Assembly (NCBI RefSeq): GCF_900458895.1
Contig: NZ_LR962863.1
Span: 434,001 to 498,000, forward strand
Reading direction: 5' to 3'
Origin: Staphylococcus schleiferi
GTDB taxonomy: Bacteria > Bacillota > Bacilli > Staphylococcales > Staphylococcaceae
DNA length: 64,000 nucleotides
Below, piece by piece: positions 26,820-36,440 of the stretch. Positions within the stretch are counted from its first letter, which is position 1, and every line of letters starts with the position of its first letter. Below the pieces are notes generated by a model that saw nothing but the letters and a program-made list of their open reading frames with translations, was not told the DNA's origin and ran no database searches. A program made the position numbers and the translations under genes.

Positions 26820-28235
26820 ATGAAAAAAATTGAAACACTACGACTAAAAATTGCGGAACTCACACGACAAACCCACGAACTTGGTATACCGATAATGATT
26901 GTTTTTGAAGGGGTAGCTGCATCAGGAAAAACGCGTTTAACGAACGACTTACTACTCAACTTAGATGCCAAATATACGAAATTTATTGCGACAAAAACAC
27001 CATCTGAATATGACTTGAGATATCCTTTCTTACAGCGATTTTGGGAAACATTACCCGAGAAAGGTTATATCAATATCTATTTTAGAAGTTGGTACTCACA
27101 TTTTGTGGATTATAAAATTCACCAAATTAAATATCCGCTGTTCAAAGATGAAAAAATCCTTAAAAGTGAGATTCAAGGCTTTGAATCCATGTTACAAGAT
27201 GATCATCACGAAATTATCAAATTTTTTATCCATATTAATGAAGAAAAACGACAAAAGCATATTGCGCATATGAAATCGAATCCTTTAACACGATGGAAAG
27301 CACAAGAATATGAGCAAATTGTTTCGCCAGACGTTTATTTAGAGACGTTAAAACTGATGTTAGACCACACGTGGAAAGAAATTGATTATAGCGATAGAGA
27401 AGATGCGATTATAACAATGTATGAACATTTGCATGAACGCTTAACTAAGGCGATAGACAAGTATCAGAAGCGTAAAGGTAAGAAAGACGGTCGTTTTACG
27501 CCTTCTTTTCACTCAGATTTATTTGGCAAACCTAAAAACAAAGTGTCAAAAGAAGACTATCAAGATAAAATTGAAACACTCCAGTTAAGAATGCGAGAAC
27601 TACAGTTTGCATTATATGAAAGAAAAATTCCATTAGTCTTAGTTTATGAAGGTATGGATGCTGCCGGAAAAGGTGGAAATATAAAACGGGTGAGAACTTA
27701 TTTAGATCCTACAGGTTATGAAGTCAATGCCATTAGTGCACCGACGGATGTCGAACTCAACCATCATTATTTATGGCGATTTGCGAAAACCATGCCTAAA
27801 AGTGGCCATATCGGTATATTTGATCGCAGTTGGTATGGGCGTGTTCTCGTTGAACGTGTGGAAGGTTTTGCATCTGAACAAGAATGGATGCGTGCGTATG
27901 ATGAAATTAATACGTTTGAAAAAATGTGGGTCAATGACGGCGCAATCATATTGAAGTTTTTCTTATCATTAGATAAAGATGAACAATTGAAACGTTTTAA
28001 AGCACGCGAAGAAGATGTAGATAAGCAATGGAAAATCACTGATGAAGATTGGCGCAATCGAGACAAATGGGACGAATACGTGGAAGCAAGTCACGATATG
28101 ATTGAAAAAACAAATACTGAAGCTGCACCGTGGTATGTTGTGGCTGCAGATCATAAGAAAACAGCACGAATTGAAGTTTTAAAATATATTATTCAAAAAT
28201 GTGAAGAAAAACTTTGGGGCGTTCAACAATATTAA
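26820..28235 (+). CDS. Polyphosphate:nucleotide phosphotransferase, double PPK2 domain
   Basis: 471 residues made of two tandem PPK2 domains. Domain 1 (about 10-215) has FEGVAASGKTRL and INIYFRSWYSHFV; domain 2 (about 245-470) has YEGMDAAGKGGNIKR, then GIFDRSWYGRVLVERVEGF and EEDVDKQWKITDEDW. Domain 2 keeps the full Walker A and the DRSWY signature. Domain 1 lacks the Asp and Arg of DRSWY-type residues in part (FRSWY), so domain 2 is probably the catalytic one, as in polyphosphate:AMP phosphotransferase. ATG 26820 was preferred because GAGGTG lies 5 bases upstream. It recycles AMP or ADP using polyphosphate. Confidence 0.88.
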   Translation: MKKIETLRLKIAELTRQTHELGIPIMIVFEGVAASGKTRLTNDLLLNLDAKYTKFIATKTPSEYDLRYPFLQRFWETLPEKGYINIYFRSWYSHFVDYKIHQIKYPLFKDEKILKSEIQGFESMLQDDHHEIIKFFIHINEEKRQKHIAHMKSNPLTRWKAQEYEQIVSPDVYLETLKLMLDHTWKEIDYSDREDAIITMYEHLHERLTKAIDKYQKRKGKKDGRFTPSFHSDLFGKPKNKVSKEDYQDKIETLQLRMRELQFALYERKIPLVLVYEGMDAAGKGGNIKRVRTYLDPTGYEVNAISAPTDVELNHHYLWRFAKTMPKSGHIGIFDRSWYGRVLVERVEGFASEQEWMRAYDEINTFEKMWVNDGAIILKFFLSLDKDEQLKRFKAREEDVDKQWKITDEDWRNRDKWDEYVEASHDMIEKTNTEAAPWYVVAADHKKTARIEVLKYIIQKCEEKLWGVQQY

Positions 28236-28323
28236 AATCCGTCCTAAGTCTTTTGACTCGAAACTTTTTTCTACTATAATATATTTATTAATAAAACAAT
28301 AGACCTTAGATAGAGGAATTTTT

Positions 28324-29199
28324 ATGTCATTGGAAAATTACAAAACGGATATTAAAGTGTTAGAAAATGCACATCAAGCACAACTTGAAATTGTAACGAT
28401 GGGTGACCCAGATGCAACCCATGCGGTCGTTTTACTTCATGGTGCGATTATGAATTACAAGATCATGACACTATTTGCAGAATATCTTCAAAATGCGCAG
28501 CTCATTTTTATTAACGCACCTGGCCGTGGAGAAAGTACGGGACTAGAGCGAGGTCAGTATGATCTTTCAGAATATGCGATACGGATGAACGAAGCACTTG
28601 TTGATATGGTAGAAGCAGGCCACATTGAGCAAATGTCCATTATTGGTTATTCGATGGGCGGATTAATTGCGACAAAGTTAGCAGGTTATAATACGTTACC
28701 CATCAAGCATTTAATATATTTGAATAGTGCTGCTAAAATTGATTACAAAGAGTTACGTTTTTCAAAGTTACTGAGTGAACTTGTTAAAGATATCAAACCG
28801 GGTGAGCAAGATAAAATGGTCAAGAGTATTCCCGAATTTATCTTGAAGCAAGGTGTTTCGAAAAAACACAATGAAGTGTTTAATTTCACCCAATATCTTG
28901 CACCAGTTGATACGATGATGACAGATTTGTTGTATACGTTGCGTGCGGATTATTTAGAGGATATTGACCTTATTCAAAATATGCCAGAAGTACTGTTTTT
29001 GTTAGGTGAAGATGATGTGATTTTCCCGAACAAAGACTCGCAAACAACTTACGAAAAGTTTGATGCATTAGGAGCAAAAGTTAAATCGATTGTTTATCCC
29101 GAAGTAGGACATTTAGACTTTTTGCGTGTCTTGGATGACACGCACGATCGACATCAAGGGAGCATCACTTATCATATCAACCATCTATTATCGTTATAA
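28324..29199 (+). CDS. Alpha/beta hydrolase
   Basis: 291-residue serine hydrolase fold protein. VVLLHGAIMNYK holds the oxyanion HG, IIGYSMGGLIATKLAG the nucleophile elbow (Ser in GYSMG), FLLGEDDVIFP the acidic residue and EVGHLDFLRV the catalytic His, in the expected order. No signal peptide, so it is cytoplasmic. Substrate unknown. It follows the PPK2 gene by 88 bases in the same direction, perhaps with its own promoter (TATAAT near 28276). Confidence 0.87.
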   Translation: MSLENYKTDIKVLENAHQAQLEIVTMGDPDATHAVVLLHGAIMNYKIMTLFAEYLQNAQLIFINAPGRGESTGLERGQYDLSEYAIRMNEALVDMVEAGHIEQMSIIGYSMGGLIATKLAGYNTLPIKHLIYLNSAAKIDYKELRFSKLLSELVKDIKPGEQDKMVKSIPEFILKQGVSKKHNEVFNFTQYLAPVDTMMTDLLYTLRADYLEDIDLIQNMPEVLFLLGEDDVIFPNKDSQTTYEKFDALGAKVKSIVYPEVGHLDFLRVLDDTHDRHQGSITYHINHLLSL

Positions 29200-29288
29200 T
29201 TTAAAGCTCATTTTATTAACATTAATAGCGGTTATTACAGGTATGAATAAAATCATTACAATACAAAGTTTTATCAAAAAAAAAAGAA

Positions 29289-29327
29289 AGCGCTAAGACG
29301 ATTTTTATTTTCAATCATCTTAGCGCT
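29289..29327. repeat. Dispersed palindrome, copy B (terminator-like)
   Basis: AGCGCTAAGACGATTTTT ... AATCATCTTAGCGCT lies between two convergent genes and probably terminates both. Sister copies are at 23331 and 62252. Confidence 0.85.
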
Positions 29328-29393
29328 ATTTATTTTGGGATTAATGGTTCAGCCTCTTTTTAGCAACATCAATTAGATTTGATTTTGAAAGGT

Positions 29394-29603
29394 TTAAAAG
29401 AAATCTGAAGGTAAGAACTCCTCAAAGTCAAAGTTTTGAACTTTTTGCACAGGACCACTATTTAATATTTCTTGAACAGGTTGGCTTTGGACCAATTCAT
29501 ATTTATAGTTTTCAATAGTAGAGAGATTTTCGTGATAATTTAGGAAATGTGCAGCAACGAGGATGGCTGCAATTGCGACTGTTGCTCGAATAATGACGCG
29601 CAT
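29394..29603 (-). CDS. Small exported or membrane protein, unknown
   Basis: 69 residues. The N-terminus MRVIIRATVAIAAILVAAHFL is a signal-anchor-like helix; the rest is polar and acidic at the end (FDFEEFLPSDFF). A strong AAGGAGG lies 7-8 bases before the ATG, which supports a real gene. No family recognised. Confidence 0.68.
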   Translation of the reverse strand: MRVIIRATVAIAAILVAAHFLNYHENLSTIENYKYELVQSQPVQEILNSGPVQKVQNFDFEEFLPSDFF

Positions 29604-29921
29604 GATTTTCCTCCTTCTTGTCGTTTGATACTTTTATCATACAGGATGATGCTGATGATTGACATGCGGCCTCAGCAATAACCCTACTTACGACTTTAGA
29701 ATGATAATCGACATTTTATTAAAAAGCGTTTAAAGGATCCAAATGATATAACAATTGTTTATTTAAAACCCTATTTTGATACAGCCTTGTTTTTGAAAAT
29801 AAAATACTTGCTTAAATGAATACGAATTACAGTACATCTTCCAAAACTAAAAATGTTTTGATAATATATATTGAGATAAAATTAATTTATATCAATAAAG
29901 ATATAGGGATGTGAACCGATA
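29604..29921. other. Divergent upstream region of the M60 surface gene
   Basis: No gene. AT-rich, with likely promoters for both flanking genes; no regulator site is clear. Confidence 0.5.
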
Positions 29922-32900
29922 TTGAATAGAAAATATCATTTGAAATCAGAAAAGCAAGTACAGCAACAATTTGGCATACGTAAGTATAAAGTGGGCATTG
30001 TCTCTGTCATGTTTGCTTCATTTATTTATATCAATATAGGGCATAGTGCACAAGCTGCCGAATTACCTGCTTCCCATGAATCAGGGTCGTCTATAACACA
30101 CAGCAATGTAAACACAGTAGAGAAAAAAGAAGTACCTGAAGCCGGGGAACACACAGCGCTCAAGTCTGAAGACTCAGTAGACGCGACAACGGTGACGCAT
30201 GTAGAAAGTGCTGTTAATAAAGATAAGGTCATCAACCATACGCAAGCGGAACAACCTACAAATGCGGATACAGCCACAAGAGACACAACGGCAAAGGCAC
30301 CACAATCTGATAAACAAGATGCAGAGATAGGTCAACAAACGGGTGAAACCACTTTTCGTGCAGCGGATTCATCTGTACCAGAAGCAAATGAAGCAGACAT
30401 ACATGCACCCGCACCTCAAGCACAAGCTCAGCCAAAAACAGTAGAAAAGATTCCAGAGAAAGTTTATGAAAAAAGCATCCCAGTCATGAAGCATCCTAAA
30501 AATGCACAAACATTAGGGATGGGAAGAGGCATTGGACAAGGACGCGAAAGTTTAGGTGTGATTGTACCTGCACATACGAAATTGTACATCCGTCAAGTAC
30601 ATCCTCAAAATAATGATGAGCTTCACGTAAGTTTGATGACGGATGATAGTCAGCAAAATAAAAGTAAAGTTATCCCTAAAACTGGAGAATGGGTCAGTGT
30701 AGAAGCAGCGATTGACAGTGCGGCGTTTGTCAATTTACCTAGAGGCCTCAATCATCAGCCGCTCGTTGATTTCTATATTCAAAACAATTTAGGACGCGCT
30801 TTGCCTACTTATCGGCGTGGACAAAGCCAAAGTGATTTTGAAGCGCAATGGGAAAAGCAAGATGCGAGCTATGCATTTGTAGAAGGTGAACATATCTCGT
30901 TTTTAATTCCAAAAGAAGATCGTCAACGCATTAGTAAAATGAAACAGAGTCAAGGTTCCGCTTTTAAAAATTTAGATGAAATGATTGACTATTATGATGA
31001 TGTGATTTCGAAATATAGTCAATGGGCAGGGTTAAATGAAGACCCGCAATCGCCAAATTATAATGTGGAAATGAAATATTTTACGATGGCAGATAAAAAC
31101 GGCTATGGCTTAGCTTATTGGACATGGGATCATATGGGTTCTAACAGCGCATCATTACATGGCTATTTGCAACCAGGATGGCTCGCTTTACATGAAGTGG
31201 GGCACGGATATGATGGTTGGATGGTCGGCGATAGTCGAATGGAATTGCTCGAAGTATGGAACAATATTTTTGCGAATGAATATCAAACAAAAGTTCAAGG
31301 CATTAAAAATGGTTGGTTATATGAGAACCGTCAACAAGCTTTTCAACAGCGCATTCATGATCAAATATTAAAGAATCCACAACAATTTTCATACGCCAAT
31401 ATCGGTTTACGTGATCGATTGGATTTTATGACGCGGATGGTTCGTTTGACGGGAATTGAAGGTTTGACTCAGATGCTTCAATCTGTACGTGAAGAGGCCT
31501 CACAAGGGCCAGTAACAAAAGATGTTCCACGCTGGATTAATACGTATTGGCTTGCGAATCGTGGGTACAACGGACTGGCATACTTTGATTTATATCATAT
31601 CGATATTCCAACAAGTTTAAAAGATACTGTAAATGCATATCCTAATAGTTACATTTATCCATTAGCATTATTAATCGAGAATGAAACGGAACGTCAAAAA
31701 TATGTGAAGCAGTTAGGCTTGTCGACTGCCTATGAACTTGTGCGTAGTTCGGATTTAAAAGAGAGCACTATCAAAGCGAGTGCAACGGTGACAGTGGATC
31801 AGCAAGGGCAAGTGTTACCTGATGGCAGTACGATTAAGTTAATAGATGGAACGACACAAGTAGCTGAAGCTACAATTGTAAATGGAAAAGCACAATTTGA
31901 ACAAATTCGTCCAGGGATATACAAAATCGTAGCCCCGTTATCAAAAGATGCAGCGTTGCCAGAGCATGCGTATTTGATAGTGAAAGAAAAAGGGGAAAAC
32001 GTAGCCACAGTGACATACCCTGCCCTCCAACATAGACAAACGGCAATGACTGAACGCATTGTATTACAGGGAATCTCCAACCGAGAATTTGTGAATATTG
32101 AATATCAACCTGAACATCAAAAAGTGATCTATCGTCAAAATAATGTTCAACCGCATTTTTATTTTACAGATGAATATGCGCATATTACGATAAAAAATCA
32201 AAATGGAAAGATTTTATTGGACCAATCATTAATAGGCAAAGAGACAGCTGAAGGCAAAGTTGCTACATTTGATTTGAAAGACGGTGACACCATTACGGTT
32301 AAACACCGTGAACCTCAATCACGTCGACAAGTGTGGCGTATCGAAAATCATACACAATTAAAATTACCGCAACCAGAAAAGGAAACAGTCACTTACACAT
32401 TAACGGACAAAGGCTTTATCGTGGAAGGAGAAACTACTGAGGCAGCAGAAAAAAGATATGCTGAGCAAATGCAAGAAGATGTGACACAGCTGATTCAGCG
32501 ATTGAAAGCAGAGCCAAATCGAGATTACCGTATTCCACTATACCGTATTGTTCAAGGCGTTCAACATATGGATGTCATTGAAAAAGAAAAATTGATGCAA
32601 CAATTACAACCTTATTTACAAGAAATGGTGACGAATCATACTGAGCAACCCACAGTGTCTTCAACTGAACGGGATAAAGGTTTTATTACGGGAGATGCAT
32701 CTGAAAATGCATGGGTCACTGTAACTTATCCATCAGGTACTATGACAAAAGTTCAAGCAGATGAATATGGTTATTGGGAAACTGCAATTCCTGAACGAGA
32801 AGCATTACAAGTCAATGATCAATTGGCAATTGTTGCTACATTGCCCGGGAAATTTCCTTCTCCGCCACTTTACGTTAAAGTCACGGATACTATTGCACCA

Positions 32901-34937
32901 CCGCCGCCACAAGTGGATGATTTTGTAGAAAATACATCAACAATGACGGGTACATCAGCGTTGCATACGACTATATTGGTTACACTACCGAACAAGAAAA
33001 CTTTACAAACAAATACTGTAGAAGGTAAATGGTCCATTGAAATACCGCCAAGTACACCTCAAACTGCAGATGATACGATTTTTGTCCAAGCGATAGATGA
33101 TGTAGGCAATCGTTCAGCAATCAACTATGTAACACCTATTGACAATACACCACCTGTTCAACCGCAAGTTACAGTCACTGAAGCGGGCAAACATATTATT
33201 TGGGGGCATGGTGAAAAATATAAAGACACAATAGAAGTGACATTACCAAACAATGAAATCATCAAAACGAAAGTAGGACGAAATTTAACTTGGATGATTG
33301 GTGTCCCATTTCATACTGAACTGCGTGCAGGATCCAAAATATCAGTTATAGAAATAGATCGCTCTGGCAATCGATCTCAACCGGGCATAGGACAAGTTGT
33401 AGACACGACACCACCTCAAACGCCTACAGTCGATTTATTACAACAAGGAACACCGGTATTGACAGGGAAAGCAGAGCCGAAAAGTAAAATCATTGTGACG
33501 ATTAATGAAAAAACCATGCTAGAAGCACAGGTCCATCAAGATGGAACTTGGGAAATTAATAATCCTGCCATCGCAACGATTCAAGCTGATGACAACGTTT
33601 CAGTCAAAGCTGTCGATGAAAGCGCAAATGTTTCACCGCTCATATTTGTTAAAGTTCAACCGATGACAAAAGCACCTGAGACGATAGAATCCGTTAAAGA
33701 CAGTGAAACTTCAGCGCATACAAATGCATCAGAAACACCGTCTGTCCCTGTAGAAACACCAGAAGTAATGGAACAACCAAAGACTGAAAATAACGTCGAG
33801 GCAACAGAAACAGAGGAAACACCAGAGAAAGAGGTGCCAGTGGAAACAGAAGTAGCCTCAGGTCCTGTAGAATCACCTGAAATGGTAGAAGAATCAAAAG
33901 CCGAAGACAAAGTAGAATCAACAGAAGAAGCGGAAATGCCAGAGGAACCAACTGTTAAAGAAGAAACGCCAACAGTAGTAGCGCTTGCAGAAAGTTTAGA
34001 TGTACCGAAAGTCGAAAATCCATCTACGAGCGAGGAGTCATCTGAAGCATCATCAGTAGTAGAACCACCAAAGACTGAAGGTAACACTGAGCCAACCAAA
34101 ACAGGGGAAGCACCAGAGAAAGAAATGCCAGTAGAAACAGAAATAGCCTCAGGTCCTGTAGAAACACCAGAAATAGTAGAAGAACCAAAAGCTGAAAATA
34201 AAGTAGAACCGACAGAAGAAGTCGATAAGTTGGAGAAACCAACAGTTAAAGAAGATACGCCAACAGTAGTAACACCTGCAGACATTGTGGAAACACCAGA
34301 GACTGAGGAACCGGTTGAAGTAGAAGAACGGCCTCAGACTGACGACAATGTTGTAGTCATAGAGGAAGACGATGTGACTGAGGAATCAACTTTAACAGAA
34401 GCAACGCGTCCATCAGAGGAAGACATCCTAGAAACAATCAGTCCGTCGCAAGTGGAAAACACTATTGGACATATAGAAGAATTAGAAAAGACAACACCAG
34501 TAGAACATGATAGTCCAACTGAAGCGGAAATAACAGTGGAGAACGATAAAGTATCTGAGGCTCAGGAAATTGAAGAAAATTCAACAACTCTAGAAAAGCC
34601 TGAGTCACAAGATGGACCTATGATAGAAGAAATGGATTACCAAAACCAATATAATGAACAGAACGGCGATGCCAAAGTCCAGTTTGTGAAGGCTAAGACG
34701 AACGTTACTCATGATTATAAAGCACCAGAAGTGACGAAGACGCATTTAACATTAACGCGTAAAACTGTACCGGTCGCGCATGTTAGTGTTAGTGACGAAA
34801 AACAAAGGTTATCCACTGCATCACAATTACCTGCTGCGGGGCAATCTGAAAATATACAGTGGAAAGGCTTACTATTGGCATGTGTGGGATTGAGCTTAAT
34901 GACACGACGTTTCTTTAAAACGCATTCCAAACAATAG
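29922..34937 (+). CDS. LPXTG-type cell-wall-anchored M60 metallopeptidase
   Basis: 1671-residue surface protein. The signal region has FGIRKYKVGIVSVMFAS, a YSIRK-type motif, ending at AQA (about residue 46). A low-complexity stretch follows to about 190. The peptidase M60 (enhancin-like) region spans about 195-590, with zinc motif HEVGHGYDGW (H424, E425, H428) and a following acidic MELLEVW. Then come mixed beta domains, four bacterial Ig-like repeats (about 905-1245; each with G-x-W-ending strands such as DGTWEI), a Glu/Pro/Thr-rich stalk with two 97-residue repeats, and sorting signal LPAAG at 1636 with hydrophobic segment and basic tail. M60 enzymes cut mucin-type glycoproteins, so host mucus is a plausible target. 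TTG start behind AGGGATGTG. Confidence 0.9.
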   Translation: MNRKYHLKSEKQVQQQFGIRKYKVGIVSVMFASFIYINIGHSAQAAELPASHESGSSITHSNVNTVEKKEVPEAGEHTALKSEDSVDATTVTHVESAVNKDKVINHTQAEQPTNADTATRDTTAKAPQSDKQDAEIGQQTGETTFRAADSSVPEANEADIHAPAPQAQAQPKTVEKIPEKVYEKSIPVMKHPKNAQTLGMGRGIGQGRESLGVIVPAHTKLYIRQVHPQNNDELHVSLMTDDSQQNKSKVIPKTGEWVSVEAAIDSAAFVNLPRGLNHQPLVDFYIQNNLGRALPTYRRGQSQSDFEAQWEKQDASYAFVEGEHISFLIPKEDRQRISKMKQSQGSAFKNLDEMIDYYDDVISKYSQWAGLNEDPQSPNYNVEMKYFTMADKNGYGLAYWTWDHMGSNSASLHGYLQPGWLALHEVGHGYDGWMVGDSRMELLEVWNNIFANEYQTKVQGIKNGWLYENRQQAFQQRIHDQILKNPQQFSYANIGLRDRLDFMTRMVRLTGIEGLTQMLQSVREEASQGPVTKDVPRWINTYWLANRGYNGLAYFDLYHIDIPTSLKDTVNAYPNSYIYPLALLIENETERQKYVKQLGLSTAYELVRSSDLKESTIKASATVTVDQQGQVLPDGSTIKLIDGTTQVAEATIVNGKAQFEQIRPGIYKIVAPLSKDAALPEHAYLIVKEKGENVATVTYPALQHRQTAMTERIVLQGISNREFVNIEYQPEHQKVIYRQNNVQPHFYFTDEYAHITIKNQNGKILLDQSLIGKETAEGKVATFDLKDGDTITVKHREPQSRRQVWRIENHTQLKLPQPEKETVTYTLTDKGFIVEGETTEAAEKRYAEQMQEDVTQLIQRLKAEPNRDYRIPLYRIVQGVQHMDVIEKEKLMQQLQPYLQEMVTNHTEQPTVSSTERDKGFITGDASENAWVTVTYPSGTMTKVQADEYGYWETAIPEREALQVNDQLAIVATLPGKFPSPPLYVKVTDTIAPPPPQVDDFVENTSTMTGTSALHTTILVTLPNKKTLQTNTVEGKWSIEIPPSTPQTADDTIFVQAIDDVGNRSAINYVTPIDNTPPVQPQVTVTEAGKHIIWGHGEKYKDTIEVTLPNNEIIKTKVGRNLTWMIGVPFHTELRAGSKISVIEIDRSGNRSQPGIGQVVDTTPPQTPTVDLLQQGTPVLTGKAEPKSKIIVTINEKTMLEAQVHQDGTWEINNPAIATIQADDNVSVKAVDESANVSPLIFVKVQPMTKAPETIESVKDSETSAHTNASETPSVPVETPEVMEQPKTENNVEATETEETPEKEVPVETEVASGPVESPEMVEESKAEDKVESTEEAEMPEEPTVKEETPTVVALAESLDVPKVENPSTSEESSEASSVVEPPKTEGNTEPTKTGEAPEKEMPVETEIASGPVETPEIVEEPKAENKVEPTEEVDKLEKPTVKEDTPTVVTPADIVETPETEEPVEVEERPQTDDNVVVIEEDDVTEESTLTEATRPSEEDILETISPSQVENTIGHIEELEKTTPVEHDSPTEAEITVENDKVSEAQEIEENSTTLEKPESQDGPMIEEMDYQNQYNEQNGDAKVQFVKAKTNVTHDYKAPEVTKTHLTLTRKTVPVAHVSVSDEKQRLSTASQLPAAGQSENIQWKGLLLACVGLSLMTRRFFKTHSKQ
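33771..34291 (+). repeat. Two 97-residue stalk repeats within the M60 protein gene
   Basis: Unit 1 begins at 33771 and unit 2 at 34062, 291 bases later. Both share, in order, PKTE.N, PEKE.PVETE.ASGPVE, PE.VEE.KAE.KVE and PTVKE.TPTVV. The in-frame period suggests duplication that can vary in copy number between strains. Confidence 0.8.
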
Positions 34938-35092
34938 GACGTCTTGCCATATTGATAAAATTTGGAAAGCAGAATACAGTCTGACATGTGCTATACGACG
35001 TTCGTTCACTTTTCACATTCGTTTCATCTTTACATTCATTTAATATCCTTACGTTATGATGAAAGTAAAGACAAATGAAGGGAGTATCTCAG

Positions 35093-36238
35093 GTGAAAAT
35101 CACTTTCGAGGCGATACAAAATCGACGCGGCTGGATACAAGCGGATTATAATGATGGTTTACATGAAGGATGCATTCGTTTTGAAATGTCAGATGCAATC
35201 GATGTGCGTGATGATTTAGTAGCTGAAGCGCTTGCTGCTTTGTGTGGACAATATTATGACACCATTGAAATGGCGCTAAAAGTATCGAATAAAACCAAAA
35301 AACAAATAGAAGCGCGTACCGGTGCGCAATTGATTTGTAAAGTAGGTATGTTATTTTGGAATATTAACAAGATGATGAGACAAGATATTAAGACTTTGAA
35401 TTTCAATGGTGATTTGTCTAATTTATCGGCTTTAGCTTTAACGCCAGGCGAAGTGAATAAAGTGTCGCTAGACTTCGGTCAAGAATCACTACGAATGTAT
35501 GAAATGTTTGATCGCTGGAATAGTAGAATCGTTAAAACGAATGTGATGGCAACCCATTTTCCAAAAATCACGTCTGATTATTATATGATAGGTAGTATTT
35601 TATACAAAGATTTTTTTAATACGACCTATATGATTACAGGTTTACAACTTAATCCGTTAACTTTTAATATGACTAAAATAGAAGCAGAGCAAGCGATAGC
35701 GGGTATGATTAATTTGCCACATTCTCTAGGATTAACTGTTGTCGGTCATACAAAAATTGCTTGTCGCCGTTGGTCTAATATGTTAGAAAGTGCTATTAAC
35801 TCGGTTAAACTGTCAGAATCACATGTCAGTTCATTACAGAGATTATTAGTAGAAATTGAAAATGAACGTAATCATCTAGGTTTGAGAATCCATTCGCGAG
35901 ATCTTCAACCGACCCAAATCGTGTGGGGAGCAGATGCGCGTTTAGATTTTATCGCACTCTATATTTTAAAATATGGGGGACGTGAAAAAGCTGAAAAATT
36001 AGTACGGGATATTCCAGTTTCTGCAGAAGCGTTAGTTGCTCAATGTGATTTCAATTTTTATGAACGCTATTATCCAGGTGCGTTTTATTATATGAGTCGA
36101 TCATTTAGGGAAGCGGTACAAAAGGTATTAGAAAAGAATGAAATTTTACTCTATAGTGAAGCGGATTGGCAGAATTTTTTATATGTGAAAGATTGGATCG
36201 CAAACACAAGAAAAGATGCGATTCAAATAGGAAGATAA
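35093..36238 (+). CDS. Unrecognised 381-residue cytoplasmic protein
   Basis: No family recognised. No signal peptide or membrane helix. The N-terminus VKITFEAIQNRRGWIQADYNDGLHEGCIRFEMSDAIDVRDDLVAEALAALCG read in parts suggests a beta-strand start followed by a helix. Later pieces are YYMIGSILYKDFFNTTYM, VVGHTKIACRRWSNMLESA, RNHLGLRIHSRDLQPTQIVWGADARLDFI and a Tyr-rich FYERYYPGAFYYMSRSF. GTG 35093 has AAGGGAG at 8 bases; the ATG at 35075 precedes that site. It is monocistronic with its own terminator, between a surface protease and a secreted protease. Confidence 0.75.
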   Translation: MKITFEAIQNRRGWIQADYNDGLHEGCIRFEMSDAIDVRDDLVAEALAALCGQYYDTIEMALKVSNKTKKQIEARTGAQLICKVGMLFWNINKMMRQDIKTLNFNGDLSNLSALALTPGEVNKVSLDFGQESLRMYEMFDRWNSRIVKTNVMATHFPKITSDYYMIGSILYKDFFNTTYMITGLQLNPLTFNMTKIEAEQAIAGMINLPHSLGLTVVGHTKIACRRWSNMLESAINSVKLSESHVSSLQRLLVEIENERNHLGLRIHSRDLQPTQIVWGADARLDFIALYILKYGGREKAEKLVRDIPVSAEALVAQCDFNFYERYYPGAFYYMSRSFREAVQKVLEKNEILLYSEADWQNFLYVKDWIANTRKDAIQIGR

Positions 36239-36270
36239 TAAAAGGCATTTGCGTCTTTAATATTAAATAG

Positions 36271-36312
36271 GGAGCGGAACAGGTTCAAAATAATGACTGT
36301 TCCGCTCCTTTA
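36271..36312 (+). terminator. Terminator after the unknown 381-residue gene
   Basis: Perfect stem GGAGCGGAACAG / CTGTTCCGCTCC (36271-36282, 36297-36308) with T residues after it. Confidence 0.88.
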
Positions 36313-36440
36313 TCGATTCAGTTCAATGTATTGAGGGGTTTATTGAACAACTTTTAACAACATCAATTTTTATCTATATTTGGAAAAATAAGCGTTTTTA
36401 TATGTTATGGCAATACAGTTACAAGGAGATGAAATGTTTT

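Noticed and set aside
33656..34285. 209-codon minus-strand Ser/Val-rich frame
   Set aside because: Mirror of the Glu/Pro/Thr-rich stalk of the M60 protein; composition follows from the repeats.
33771..34291. CRISPR-like repeats
   Set aside because: Repeats are coding, long and in frame, with no short palindromic unit. No CRISPR array was seen anywhere in the window.
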